Below are positions 31,941-45,700 of a stretch of DNA of 64,000 nt, piece after piece. Source of the stretch: Micropterus salmoides. Taxonomy: Eukaryota; Chordata; Actinopteri; Centrarchiformes; Centrarchidae. The stretch is taken from assembly GCF_014851395.1 (NCBI RefSeq), contig NW_024041150.1, positions 46,414,356-46,478,355 on the forward strand, in the 5' to 3' direction. Under the pieces are notes generated by a model that saw only the letters and a list, made by a program, of their open reading frames with translations, was not told where the DNA came from and ran no database searches. Each line of letters starts with the position of its first letter. The stretch's first letter is position 1. A program made the translations under genes and the position numbers.

Positions 31941-34197
31941 CCGTGACATGCGGCTACACGTGGGCTACGGTCTACGGTACGCGGCTGCACGTGGGCTACG
32001 GTCTACGGTACGCGGCTACCTGTGGGCTACGGTCTACGGTACGCGGCTGCACGTGGGATACGGTCTACGGTACGCGGCTGCACGTGGGCTACGGTCTACG
32101 GTACGCGGCTACACGTGGGCTACGGTCTACGGTACGGGGCTACACGTGGGCTACGGTCTACGGTACGCGGCTGCACGTGGGATACGGTCTACGGTACGCG
32201 GCTGCATGTGGGCTACGGTACGGGGCTACACGTGGGCTACGGTCTACGGTACGCAACTGCACATGGGATACGGTCTACGGTACGCGGCTACCTGTGGGCT
32301 ACGGTCTACGGTACGCGGCTGCACGTGGGATACGGTCTACGGTACGCGGCTACCTGTGGGCTACGGTCTACGGTACGCGGCTACCTGTGGGCTACGGTCT
32401 ACGGTACGCGGCTGCACGTGGGATACGGTCTACGGTACGCGGCTGCACGTGGGCTACGGTCTACGGTACGCGGCTACACGTGGGCTACGGTCTACGGTAC
32501 GGGGCTACACGTGGGCTACGGTCTACGGTACGCGGCTGCACGTGGGATACGGTCTACGGTACGCGGCTGCACGTGGGCTACGGTACGGGGCTACACGTGG
32601 GCTACGGTCTACGGTACGCAACTGCACGTGGGATACGGTCTACGGTACGCGGCTGCACGTGGGCTACGGTCTACGATACACAACTGCACGTGGGATACGG
32701 TCTACGGTACGCGGCTGCACGTGGGCTACGGTCTACGATACGCAACTGCACGTGGGATACGGTCTACGGTACGCGGCTGCACGTGGGCTACGGTCTACGA
32801 TACGCAACTGCACGTGGGATACGGTCTACGGTACGCGGCTACACGTGGGCTACGGTCTACGATACGCAACTGCACGTGGGATACGGTCTACGGTACGCGG
32901 CTGCACGTGGGCTACGGTACGGGGCTACACGTGGGCTACGGTCTACGGTACGCGGCTGCACGTGGGCTACGGTCTACGGTACGGGGCTACACGTGGGCTA
33001 CGGTCTACGGTACGCGGCTGCACGTGGGATACGGTCTACGGTACGCGGCTGCAAGTGGGCTACGGTACGGGGCTACACGTGGGCTACGGTCTACGGTACG
33101 CGGCTGCACGTGGGCTACGGTCTACGGTACGCGGCTGCACGTGGGATACGGTCTACGGTACGCGGCTGCAAGTGGGCTACGGTACGGGGCTACACGTGGG
33201 CTACGGTCTACGGTACGCGGCTGCACGTGGGCTACGGTCTACAGTACGCGGCTGCACGTGGGCTACGGTCTACGGTACGCGGCTGCACGTGGGCTACGGT
33301 CTACGGTACGCGGCTGCACGTGGGCTACGGTCTACGGTACGCGGCTGCACGTGGGCTACGGTCTACGGTACGCGGCTACACGTGGGCTATGGTCTACGAT
33401 ACGCGGCTACACGTGGGATACGGTCTACGGTACGCGGCTACACGTGGGCTACGGTCTACGATACGCAACTGCACGTGGGATACGGTCTACGGTACGCGGC
33501 TGCACGTGGGCTACGGTACGGGGCTACACGTGGGCTACGGTCTACGGTACGCGGCTGCACGTGGGATATGGTCTACGGTACGCGGCTGCACGTGGGCTAC
33601 GGTCTACGATACGCGGCTGCACGTGGGCTACGGTCTACGATACGCGGCTGCACGTGGGCTACGGTCTACGGTACGCGGCTGCACGTGGGCTACGGTATGG
33701 GGCTACACGTGGGCTACGGTACGCAGCTGCACGTGGGCTACGGTCTACGGTACGCGGCTGCACGTGGGCTACGGTACGGGGCTACACGTGGGCTACGGTA
33801 CGCGGCTGCACGTGGGCTACGGTACGCGGCTGCACGTGGGCTACGGTACGGGGCTACACGTGGGCTACAGTCTACGGTACGCGGCTACACGTGGGCTACA
33901 GTCTACGGTACGCGGCTACACGTGGGCTGCGGTCTACGGTACGCGGCTGCACGTGGGCTGCGGTCTACGGTACGCGGCTGCACGTGGGCTGCGGTCTACG
34001 GTACGCGGCTACACGTGGGCTACGGTCTACGGTACGCGGCTGCACGTGGGCTACGGTCTACGGTACGCGGCTACACGTGGGCTACGGTCTACGGTACGCG
34101 GCTGCACGTGGGCTACGGTCTACGGTACGCGGCTACACGTGGGCTACGGTCTACGATACGCGGCTACACGTGGGCTACGGTCTACGGTACGCGGCTG
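31941..34197. repeat. 31-bp CpG-rich E-box minisatellite
   Basis: About 72 copies of a 31-bp unit (GGCTGCACGTGGGCTACGG then TCTACGGTACGC) plus 24-bp short units. Most carry the palindrome CACGTG and five or so CpGs. Because 31 is not a multiple of 3 and the unit lacks stops, all three plus-strand frames stay open for about 730-770 codons. These are not considered genes. Confidence 0.95.
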
Positions 34198-35505
34198 TAA
34201 TAATAATAAAATAATAAATGTTTAAATAGTGATGTTTTTATGTGTTTTTATATGTTTTTATACTGATATAATAATAATAAAATAATAAATGTTTAAATAG
34301 TGATGTTTTTATGTGTTTTTATATGTTTTATACTGATATAATAATAATAAAATAATAAATGTTTAAATAGTGATGTTTTTATATGTTTTTACATGTTTTA
34401 TAATGATATAATAATAAAATAATAAATGTTTAAATAGTGATGTTTTTATGTGTCTTTATGTTTTTATACTGATATAATAATAATAAAATAATAAATGTTT
34501 AAATAGTGATGTTTTTATGTGTTTTTATATGTTTTTATACTGATATAATAATAAAAAATAAATGTTTAAATAGTGATGTTTTTATGTGTTTTTATATGTT
34601 TTTATACTGATATAATAATAAAATAATAAATGTTTAAATAGTGATGTTTTTATGTGTTTTTACATGTTTTTATAATGAAATAATAATAAAATAATAAATG
34701 TTTAAATAGTGATGTTTTTATGTGTTTTTACATGTTTTTATAATGATATAATAATAATAAAAAATAAATGTTTAAATAGTGATGTTTTTATGTGTTTTTA
34801 CATGTTTTTAAATGATATAATAATAAAATAATAATAAAATAATAAATGTTTAAATAGTGATGTTTTTATGTGTTTTTACATGTTTTTATAATGAAATAAT
34901 AATAAAAATAATAAATGTTTAAATAGTGATGTTTTTATGTGTTTTTACATGTTTTTATAATGATATAATAATAAATAATAATAAAATAATAAATGTTTAA
35001 ATAGTGATGTTTTTATGTGTTTTTACATGTTTTTATAATGATATAATAATGAATAATAATAATAAAATAATAAATGTTTAAATAGTGATGTTTTTATGTG
35101 TTTTTACATGTTTTTATAATGAAAAATAATAATAAAATAATAAATGTTTAAATAGTGATGTTTTTATGTGTTTTTACATGTTTTTATAATGATATATAAT
35201 AATAATAATAAAATAATAAATGTTTAAATAGTGATGTTTTTATGTGTTTTTACATGTTTTTATAATGAAATAATAATAATAAAATAATAAATGTTTAAAT
35301 AGTGATGTTTTTATGTGTCTTTACATGTTTTTATAATGATATAATAATAATAAAATAAATGTTTAAATAGTGATGTTTTTATGTGTTTTTACATGTTTTT
35401 ATAATGATATAATAATAAAATAATAAATGTTTAAATAGTGATGTTTTTATAATGATTTAATAATAATAATAATAAATGTTTAAATAGTGATGTTTTTATA
35501 GGTCT
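34198..35505. repeat. AT-rich minisatellite of about 72-80 bp
   Basis: About 17 units with AATAAATGTTTAAATAGTGA, TGTTTTTATGTGTTTTTA and a variable (ATA)n tract. It abuts the GC-rich array without a spacer. Confidence 0.93.
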
Positions 35506-35914
35506 TGTGAGACAAAGAAGATTTTCTAGCCATCAGCTGAACAATAAAGTTGTATTGTATTCTGTTGTATTTTGATGGTGGGGGAACCTGGAGACAGAGA
35601 GACACCACACAGACCGGGACCTTCTCGCTCTGAGGTCAACACGCCGCCCTGGTGATGTCACATGTTTACATGTTTGTGTCCACAGGAAGCTAAACGATCA
35701 GCTGATCAACAGAACAAGATCAAGATTAGGATTTGATCTGGAGGGTGAAGACAACACCTCCTCCTCCTCCTCCTCGTCTCCTTGTATCCTCTCTCCTCGC
35801 CCCCCCCTCTCTTCCTCATGACCTCAGACTGTGATATGGTTGCCATGACGACAGCAGTGGGAGCATCAGTGGGATGAAAGAGAGAGAGAGGGTCCTCTTT
35901 GTTCTGTCACTCAC

Positions 35915-36290
35915 CTCAGCTCGAGGCTGCCGGTCCAGCGGCGCCCGTCTCCAATCATAGCGTCTCTCTGACCGTCTGTCTGTCTGTCTTCCTGTCTGAC
36001 CGCCTGTCTTCCTGCCTGTCTTCCTGCCTGTCTTCCTGCCTGTCCTCTTCTGTCTTTGTCTCCTCTTAAGCTTCAGCCAGTGGATCCATCAGTCACCGCC
36101 CCGCTGATTCTGATGAACACAAAGACAGAGTCCGTTACTACAGCCGGCTACCGTCCAGACCAGAGACCAGAGACCAGAGTCCAGAGACCCGTCTGTCTAA
36201 CCGTGTGTCAGTGTGATCCTGTAGCAGCAGGGGGAAGCTGCTGCTCGCCGGCAGCCGCAGAACAATGTGCTGGAGGAGGAAGGGGGGGGG
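35915..36290 (-). promoter_or_regulatory. Candidate 5' UTR exon / promoter region of pik3ca
   Basis: On the minus strand a GC-rich, non-coding stretch ends in a strong donor, GCTGAG|GTGAGTGAC, at 35915. The next coding-side acceptor candidate is near 28240, just before the start ATG. The size and position would suit a first non-coding exon with a 7.6-kb intron 1. There is no direct evidence of transcription; this is inference from the donor and composition. Confidence 0.3.
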
Positions 36291-36555
36291 GGGCTCATCC
36301 TCTTCCTCTCTTAAAGGGCCAGCAGCCTCACATAGCGCTGCACACTGTGGGCCCTTTCTCCATCTGTACTCACGTGAAACATCTTCTTTCTTGGACTGTC
36401 CCAATACACAAGTTTGCATTTTGGCAAGAAGGGTTAAAATTATGTGTTCTTGACCAGAAGACATCTGGCTCCTGCTGTACGGAAACATTCTGTAAAAAAC
36501 TGGTCTTGTGAACGTAAAAATAAACGTAGTATCCTTATTTTTGCCCAAATAAACC

Positions 36556-37345
36556 GTGAAAGATTCTGAGCTTCTTTGATTTGGGGGATAAAGCCTGGCT
36601 GTTATATTAGAGCTCTGCAGGCGGCCTCTGTGCTGGAAACCCGGTCTCAGTCCCGAGTCGTCATATGGACGCATGGTCAAGACCTTTAGTCGGATCGCTA
36701 TAGCGCCAGAGTTCGGCGCAGTGGGGGAAGCCCTGTTGCGTCAGGTCCATGATATTTAACAGGAAAGACTGAGTAAGGAGGTGCTTGGGGTGGATGGAGG
36801 GCCAGAACCCGGACTTTGAACCAGGAGACCGGGGTTCGTGTCCCGTGTGAAACAAAAAGTCAACGTTAAATGTTTTTATTTAGGCAAGTTACATAAATTG
36901 ACGTTAGTGACGTTACGTGTTAACTGACGTACGTAGTTATTTTAACGCAAACCAGGATCTTTTCCGAACCTCATCCGAGTACTTTCTGCGCCTAAATCTA
37001 ACCAAACTGCCACGTGTCACGACTTTAATAATGCTAGGATGATGATGATAATGATGTTCGGAAACGCCAGTGTTTTATTTTGAAAGTCTAGTATTGATAA
37101 CTTTACCGGAAGGTGTATATTTATCGTTGCTAAGCATTAATAACTTGACGACAATAAATGAGGGGTACCCAGGTTGTTAAAACGGCGACGCCAAAGGGCC
37201 TCGACCACGAGTATGTGACGAGTCGGGCGTGAGAACGTATTGGTGTAAACGCTGTAAGTTAAAACCTACGTGGCAATAAACCTGATTCTGAGCTTCTTGT
37301 CTGCTGGCTGTTATATTAGAGCTCTGCAGGCGGCCTCTCTGCTGG
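36556..37345. mobile_element. Dispersed repeat fragments with internal direct repeat
   Basis: GATTCTGAGCTTCTT followed by GCTGGCTGTTATATTAGAGC and CTCTGCAGGCGGCCTCT occurs at about 36561-36640 and again at 37280-37345. In between lies the copy shared with 31725-31930. It is probably one compound element; the family is unknown. Confidence 0.5.
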
Positions 37346-37477
37346 GAGAAGTACTTTATTCTTCCAAGAACGACTAGCAAGAAGGTTCTCCACAAGAACA
37401 CAAGAGTGCACTTTGCATTCTTGGTTTTAAGAAACACCGTGTCCAGTGGACACACCAGCCACGGGGAAGACTTCTGA

Positions 37478-37900
37478 TCCGGCCGTTGACCACGAGCGTC
37501 AGAAGAGTCTCACCTGTGCTAAGGAGAAACAGAACTGGATCGGTGCTCAGTGGTCCAAAGTCCTCTTTTCAGATGAAATCCAGGTCCCGGAGTCTGGAGG
37601 ATGAGCGAGGACCAGTGGGGTGTCATGTCCTCTGCAGATGTTGGTCCACCGGGTTTCCTCAAGTCCAGAGTCAAAGCAGCGTCTACCAGGAGACTTTGGA
37701 GACTTCACGCTTCATCTGCTGACCAGCTTTACGGAGACACTGGTTTCCTTTTCCAGCAGGACTTGGTCCAGAAGGCCAAAATCCACAAGGAGCTGGTTTG
37801 CTGACCATGGTGCTGCTGTGCTTGACTGGCCAGCTAGCTCACATAGAGAATCTGAGGGGTTCAGGTCAAGAGGAAAGTGAAAATTACAAAGTATTAAAAA
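37478..37900 (+). pseudogene. Tc1-like transposase relic
   Basis: Collinear with a Tc1-type transposase: AACTGG...CAGTGGTCCAAAGTCCTC, TTTTCAGATGAAATC (SDE block), ATGTCCTCTGCAGATGTTGG, CTTTACGGAGACACTGG and TTCCAGCAGGACTTGG. It ends at GACCATGGTGCTGCTGTGCT and TTGACTGGCCAGC. The PDLNP stretch before IEN is deleted and several frame breaks occur. Not functional. Confidence 0.8.
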
Positions 37901-38494
37901 CGCTGACTCGCCATTTAACAAGGTGTTCATTTTATTTCATATTTTTTCAATGTGAAAATCCTGTTTGTGTGGTATGGGATAAATATCCTGTCATGTCTCA
38001 ACACTGAAAATAAACTCAGAATCTTACAAAAAACTGTTTGGCAAGATGGAAAATTAAGATTTGCAAAGTTTTAAAAACATAAAATCTCTCTCAAACTCTC
38101 TTATGTTGTTTTTGAGTTTCTGCCAAATTCAAGACTTGGGCCAGAAAGCTTGAACTTTTATTATCAACAGAAATAGACACCAGTTAGAGTCAGAGATCGA
38201 GGTTCTGTTACCAGAACAGAGACCCGAGTCGACATGAAGCCATGTAACTGACTTTCACCTCCTTTTATAGCTCTGGTTCTAAACGTTATATAATCTCCTG
38301 GCTCTCTTTCCTGCTGATCTGGATCTGGGAAAGTCCCAAATATTTGGATGTCTCTCTTTTCTCATTGCTTTCCAACCTTTCGGTGGGTTTTTATTTATCT
38401 CTGATTGTCCCCTCTCTGTTGTGGTGGCAGCCCGGCTGACGGTGAGTGTCCTGGTTATGTTTCTGCTTTCTGCTTGGTTTTCTGTGTCCTGCCT

Positions 38495-38609
38495 GCCTCC
38501 CTGTGTTTTCTCCCCTGTGTTTTCTCCCCTGTGTTTTCTCCCTGTGTTTTCTCCCTGTATTTTCTCCCCTGTGTTTTCTCCCCTGTGTTTTCTCCCCTGT
38601 GTTTTCTCC
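38495..38609. repeat. 14-bp TTTTCTCCCCTGTG minisatellite running into the gap
   Basis: At least eight copies of TTTTCTCCCCTGTG (one variant CTGTATTTTCTCC), truncated by the assembly gap. The repeat is the likely reason for the gap. Confidence 0.9.
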
Positions 38610-39109
38610 NNNNNNNNNNNNNNNNNNNNNNNNNNNNNNNNNNNNNNNNNNNNNNNNNNNNNNNNNNNNNNNNNNNNNNNNNNNNNNNNNNNNNNNNNNN
38701 NNNNNNNNNNNNNNNNNNNNNNNNNNNNNNNNNNNNNNNNNNNNNNNNNNNNNNNNNNNNNNNNNNNNNNNNNNNNNNNNNNNNNNNNNNNNNNNNNNNN
38801 NNNNNNNNNNNNNNNNNNNNNNNNNNNNNNNNNNNNNNNNNNNNNNNNNNNNNNNNNNNNNNNNNNNNNNNNNNNNNNNNNNNNNNNNNNNNNNNNNNNN
38901 NNNNNNNNNNNNNNNNNNNNNNNNNNNNNNNNNNNNNNNNNNNNNNNNNNNNNNNNNNNNNNNNNNNNNNNNNNNNNNNNNNNNNNNNNNNNNNNNNNNN
39001 NNNNNNNNNNNNNNNNNNNNNNNNNNNNNNNNNNNNNNNNNNNNNNNNNNNNNNNNNNNNNNNNNNNNNNNNNNNNNNNNNNNNNNNNNNNNNNNNNNNN
39101 NNNNNNNNN
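38610..39109. other. Assembly gap (500 N)
   Basis: Exactly 500 N, a conventional placeholder length, so the true size is unknown. Confidence 0.99.
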
Positions 39110-39200
39110 ATCGATTACTGCAATGCAATTTTAGCGGGAATCCCGAACAAACTTATTCACCGACTGCTACTCATCCAAAATGCTTCTTGTTGTAAGGTGA
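39110..39200 (+). pseudogene. L2/CR1-type LINE reverse-transcriptase fragment
   Basis: It translates to IDYCNAILAGIPNKLIHRLL followed by LIQNASC. This matches the conserved DYCN...L.G.P.....L...QN.A block at the end of CR1/L2 reverse transcriptases. Only about 30 residues survive; the rest is in or beyond the gap. Confidence 0.75.
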
Positions 39201-39790
39201 CTTGAGCGCCATGAAAGGTGCCATCAAATAAATGTATTTTTAATATTATTGTAGAATCTGAAATAAAAGGATGTCCTTTAGTCTCTTATTCTACCAGTCT
39301 GTAGGACAGGGTCCTACTCTTTTCACCTCCGTCCTGAAAAACTATTTGAACCGTCCTGAAGTGAATGTCAGCCGTCCAAAATCAAATGTTGTTTCTGTAC
39401 TTAGTGGTTAGCTGTTAGTCACATAATAAAAACACTATAATTAAAATGTTGATGAATATATTATTATATTTATCAGATTCAATTCAAAGTAGTTATCTGT
39501 AAACAGGTAAAAAACAGATTTCAGACAAAATCACAGGAGTTAAATACTTTTTTGTTTTCATGCAGGACAAACCTTTTTTTTACATGTAGGAAAATTAAGA
39601 GAAAAATAGATACAGCTAAAAACAATTTTGAGTTGGTTGTATTAAACAATAACAAATAAATACTGGTGACTACATATCTCAGTGTGGTAATGTGTCATAG
39701 CTGATCATCTGGAAACGTGTTTTTAACAGAACTTCTCTGGAACCCAGAATATGGGAGAAATTCAGGCACTTGAAAATCAAAACATACATG
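39201..39790. other. AT-rich spacer, nothing recognised
   Basis: Non-coding sequence between the LINE fragment and the satellite, with no clear element. Confidence 0.5.
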
Positions 39791-42700
39791 TGAGTTCATC
39801 TCTTTACACTTCATACAGACGACTGTAACTCTGATATTTATTTAGATTATTAATAGTTAAAGTCAGTCAGACATGTTCAGCAGCAGCAGGCTGAGTTCAT
39901 CTCTTTACACTTCATACAGACGACTGTAACTCTGATATTTATTTAGATTATTAATAGTTAAAGTCAGTCAGACATGTTCAGCAGCAGGCTGAGTTCATCT
40001 CTTTACACTTCATACAGACGACTGTAACTCTGATTTATTTAGATTATTAATAGTTAAAGTCAGTCAGACATGTTCAGCAGCAGCAGGCTGAGTTCATCTC
40101 TTTACACTTCATACAGACGACTGTAACTCTGATATTTATTTAGATTATTAATAGTTAAAGTCAGTCAGACATGTTCAGCAGCAGCAGGCTGAGTTCATCT
40201 CTTTACACTTCATACAGACGACTGTAACTCTGATATTTATTTAGATTATTAATAGTTAAAGTCAGTCAGACATGTTCAGCAGCAGCAGACTGAGTTCATC
40301 TCTTTACACTTCATACAGACGACTGTAACTCTGATATTTATTTAGATTATTAATAGTTAAAGTCAGTCAGACATGTTCAGCAGCAGCAGACTGAGTTCAT
40401 CTCTTTACACTTCATACAGACGACTGTAACTCTGATATTTATTTAGATTATTAATAGTTAAAGTCAGTCAGACATGTTCAGCAGCAGACTGAGTTCATCT
40501 CTTTACACTTCATACAGACGACTGTAACTCTGATATTTATTTAGATTATTAATAGTTAAAGTCAGTCAGACATGTTCAGCAGCAGGCTGAGTTCATCTCT
40601 TTACACTTCATACAGACGACTGTAACTCTGATATTTATTTAGATTATTAATAGTTAAAGTCAGTCAGACATGTTCAGCAGCAGCAGGCTGAGTTCATCTC
40701 TTTACACTTCATACAGACGACTGTAACTCTGATATTTATTTAGATTATTAATAGTTAAAGTCAGTCAGACATGTTCAGCAGCAGCAGACTGAGTTCATCT
40801 CTTTACACTTCATACAGACGACTGTAACTCTGATATTTATTTAGATTATTAATAGTTAAAGTCAGTCAGACATGTTCAGCAGCAGCAGACTGAGTTCATC
40901 TCTTTACACTTCATACAGACGACTGTAACTCTGATATTTATTTAGATTATTAATAGTTAAAGTCAGTCAGACATGTTCAGCAGCAGACTGAGTTCATCTC
41001 TTTACACTTCATACAGACGACTGTAACTCTGATATTTATTTAGATTATTAATAGTTAAAGTCAGTCAGACATGTTCAGCAGCAGCAGACTGAGTTCATCT
41101 CTTTACACTTCATACAGACGACTGTAACTCTGATATTTATTTAGATTATTAATAGTTAAAGTCAGTCAGACATGTTCAGCAGCAGACTGAGTTCATCTCT
41201 TTACACTTCATACAGACGACTGTAACTCTGATATTTATTTAGATTATTAATAGTTAAAGTCAGTCAGACATGTTCAGCAGCAGCAGACTGAGTTCATCTC
41301 TTTACACTTCATACAGACGACTGTAACTCTGATATTTATTTAGATTATTAATAGTTAAAGTCAGTCAGACATGTTCAGCAGCAGACTGAGTTCATCTCTT
41401 TACACTTCATACAGACGACTGTAACTCTGATATTTATTTAGATTATTAATAGTTAAAGTCAGTCAGACATGTTCAGCAGCAGACTGAGTTCATCTCTTTA
41501 CACTTCATACAGACGACTGTAACTCTGATATTTATTTAGATTATTAATAGTTAAAGTCAGTCAGACATGTTCAGCAGCAGACTGAGTTCATCTCTTTACA
41601 CTTCATACAGACGACTGTAACTCTGATATTTATTTAGATTATTAATAGTTAAAGTCAGTCAGACATGTTCAGCAGCAGACTGAGTTCATCTCTTTACACT
41701 TCATACAGACGACTGTAACTCTGATATTTATTTAGATTATTAATAGTTAAAGTCAGTCAGACATGTTCAGCAGCAGCAGACTGAGTTCATCTCTTTACAC
41801 TTCATACAGACGACTGTAACTCTGATATTTATTTAGATTATTAATAGTTAAAGTCAGTCAGACATGTTCAGCAGCAGACTGAGTTCATCTCTTTACACTT
41901 CATACAGACGACTGTAACTCTGATATTTATTTAGATTATTAATAGTTAAAGTCAGTCAGACATGTTCAGCAGCAGCAGACTGAGTTCATCTCTTTACACT
42001 TCATACAGACGACTGTAACTCTGATATTTATTTAGATTATTAATAGTTAAAGTCAGTCAGACATGTTCAGCAGCAGCAGACTGAGTTCATCTCTTTACAC
42101 TTCATACAGACGACTGTAACTCTGATATTTATTTAGATTATTAATAGTTAAAGTCAGTCAGACATGTTCAGCAGCAGGCTGAGTTCATCTCTTTACACTT
42201 CATACAGACGACTGTAACTCTGATATTTATTTAGATTATTAATAGTTAAAGTCAGTCAGACATGTTCAGCAGCAGGCTGAGTTCATCTCTTTACACTTCA
42301 TACAGACGACTGTAACTCTGATATTTATTTAGATTATTAATAGTTAAAGTCAGTCAGACATGTTCAGCAGCAGCAGACTGAGTTCATCTCTTTACACTTC
42401 ATACAGACGACTGTAACTCTGATATTTATTTAGATTATTAATAGTTAAAGTCAGTCAGACATGTTCAGCAGCAGCAGACTGAGTTCATCTCTTTACACTT
42501 CATACAGACGACTGTAACTCTGATATTTATTTAGATTATTAATAGTTAAAGTCAGTCAGACATGTTCAGCAGCAGCAGGCTGAGTTCATCTCTTTACACT
42601 TCATACAGACGACTGTAACTCTGATATTTATTTAGATTATTAATAGTTAAAGTCAGTCAGACATGTTCAGCAGCAGACTGAGTTCATCTCTTTACACTTC

Positions 42701-45700
42701 ATACAGACGACTGTAACTCTGATATTTATTTAGATTATTAATAGTTAAAGTCAGTCAGACATGTTCAGCAGCAGCAGGCTGAGTTCATCTCTTTACACTT
42801 CATACAGACGACTGTAACTCTGATATTTATTTAGATTATTAATAGTTAAAGTCAGTCAGACATGTTCAGCAGCAGGCTGAGTTCATCTCTTTACACTTCA
42901 TACAGACGACTGTAACTCTGATATTTATTTAGATTATTAATAGTTAAAGTCAGTCAGACATGTTCAGCAGCAGCAGACTGAGTTCATCTCTTTACACTTC
43001 ATACAGACGACTGTAACTCTGATATTTATTTAGATTATTAATAGTTAAAGTCAGTCAGACATGTTCAGCAGCAGCAGGCTGAGTTCATCTCTTTACACTT
43101 CATACAGACGACTGTAACTCTGATATTTATTTAGATTATTAATAGTTAAAGTCAGTCAGACATGTTCAGCAGCAGGCTGAGTTCATCTCTTTACACTTCA
43201 TACAGACGACTGTAACTCTGATATTTATTTAGATTATTAATAGTTAAAGTCAGTCAGACATGTTCAGCAGCAGCAGGCTGAGTTCATCTCTTTACACTTC
43301 ATACAGACGACTGTAACTCTGATATTTATTTAGATTATTAATAGTTAAAGTCAGTCAGACATGTTCAGCAGCAGCAGACTGAGTTCATCTCTTTACACTT
43401 CATACAGACGACTGTAACTCTGATATTTATTTAGATTATTAATAGTTAAAGTCAGTCAGACATGTTCAGCAGCAGACTGAGTTCATCTCTTTACACTTCA
43501 TACAGACGACTGTAACTCTGATATTTATTTAGATTATTAATAGTTAAAGTCAGTCAGACATGTTCAGCAGCAGCAGACTGAGTTCATCTCTTTACACTTC
43601 ATACAGACGACTGTAACTCTGATATTTATTTAGATTATTAATAGTTAAAGTCAGTCAGACATGTTCAGCAGCAGCAGACTGAGTTCATCTCTTTACACTT
43701 CATACAGACGACTGTAACTCTGATATTTATTTAGATTATTAATAGTTAAAGTCAGTCAGACATGTTCAGCAGCAGACTGAGTTCATCTCTTTACACTTCA
43801 TACAGACGACTGTAACTCTGATATTTATTTAGATTATTAATAGTTAAAGTCAGTCAGACATGTTCAGCAGCAGCAGACTGAGTTCATCTCTTTACACTTC
43901 ATACAGACGACTGTAACTCTGATATTTATTTAGATTATTAATAGTTAAAGTCAGTCAGACATGTTCAGCAGCAGACTGAGTTCATCTCTTTACACTTCAT
44001 ACAGACGACTGTAACTCTGATATTTATTTAGATTATTAATAGTTAAAGTCAGTCAGACATGTTCAGCAGCAGCAGGCTGAGTTCATCTCTTTACACTTCA
44101 TACAGACGACTGTAACTCTGATATTTATTTAGATTATTAATAGTTAAAGTCAGTCAGACATGTTCAGCAGCAGACTGAGTTCATCTCTTTACACTTCATA
44201 CAGACGACTGTAACTCTGATATTTATTTAGATTATTAATAGTTAAAGTCAGTCAGACATGTTCAGCAGCAGCAGACTGAGTTCATCTCTTTACACTTCAT
44301 ACAGACGACTGTAACTCTGATATTTATTTAGATTATTAATAGTTAAAGTCAGTCAGACATGTTCAGCAGCAGCAGACTGAGTTCATCTCTTTACACTTCA
44401 TACAGACGACTGTAACTCTGATATTTATTTAGATTATTAATAGTTAAAGTCAGTCAGACATGTTCAGCAGCAGCAGGCTGAGTTCATCTCTTTACACTTC
44501 ATACAGACGACTGTAACTCTGATATTTATTTAGATTATTAATAGTTAAAGTCAGTCAGACATGTTCAGCAGCAGACTGAGTTCATCTCTTTACACTTCAT
44601 ACAGACGACTGTAACTCTGATATTTATTTAGATTATTAATAGTTAAAGTCAGTCAGACATGTTCAGCAGCAGCAGACTGAGTTCATCTCTTTACACTTCA
44701 TACAGACGACTGTAACTCTGATATTTATTTAGATTATTAATAGTTAAAGTCAGTCAGACATGTTCAGCAGCAGACTGAGTTCATCTCTTTACACTTCATA
44801 CAGACGACTGTAACTCTGATATTTATTTAGATTATTAATAGTTAAAGTCAGTCAGACATGTTCAGCAGCAGCAGACTGAGTTCATCTCTTTACACTTCAT
44901 ACAGACGACTGTAACTCTGATATTTATTTAGATTATTAATAGTTAAAGTCAGTCAGACATGTTCAGCAGCAGCAGACTGAGTTCATCTCTTTACACTTCA
45001 TACAGACGACTGTAACTCTGATATTTATTTAGATTATTAATAGTTAAAGTCAGTCAGACATGTTCAGCAGCAGACTGAGTTCATCTCTTTACACTTCATA
45101 CAGACGACTGTAACTCTGATATTTATTTAGATTATTAATAGTTAAAGTCAGTCAGACATGTTCAGCAGCAGACTGAGTTCATCTCTTTACACTTCATACA
45201 GACGACTGTAACTCTGATATTTATTTAGATTATTAATAGTTAAAGTCAGTCAGACATGTTCAGCAGCAGCAGACTGAGTTCATCTCTTTACACTTCATAC
45301 AGACGACTGTAACTCTGATATTTATTTAGATTATTAATAGTTAAAGTCAGTCAGACATGTTCAGCAGCAGCAGACTGAGTTCATCTCTTTACACTTCATA
45401 CAGACGACTGTAACTCTGATATTTATTTAGATTATTAATAGTTAAAGTCAGTCAGACATGTTCAGCAGCAGCAGGCTGAGTTCATCTCTTTACACTTCAT
45501 ACAGACGACTGTAACTCTGATATTTATTTAGATTATTAATAGTTAAAGTCAGTCAGACATGTTCAGCAGCAGCAGACTGAGTTCATCTCTTTACACTTCA
45601 TACAGACGACTGTAACTCTGATATTTATTTAGATTATTAATAGTTAAAGTCAGTCAGACATGTTCAGCAGCAGCAGACTGAGTTCATCTCTTTACACTTC

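Noticed and set aside
31891..34225. Three overlapping frames of 730-769 residues
   Set aside because: The 31-bp unit without stops keeps all three frames open. There is no domain or splice evidence.
36138..36680. 180-residue minus-strand frame near the candidate first exon
   Set aside because: Low-complexity and not similar to any family; it overlaps dispersed-repeat sequence and the proposed UTR.
38391..39205. Frames spanning the N gap
   Set aside because: Most of their length is N; the remaining residues are minisatellite translation or the short LINE fragment.
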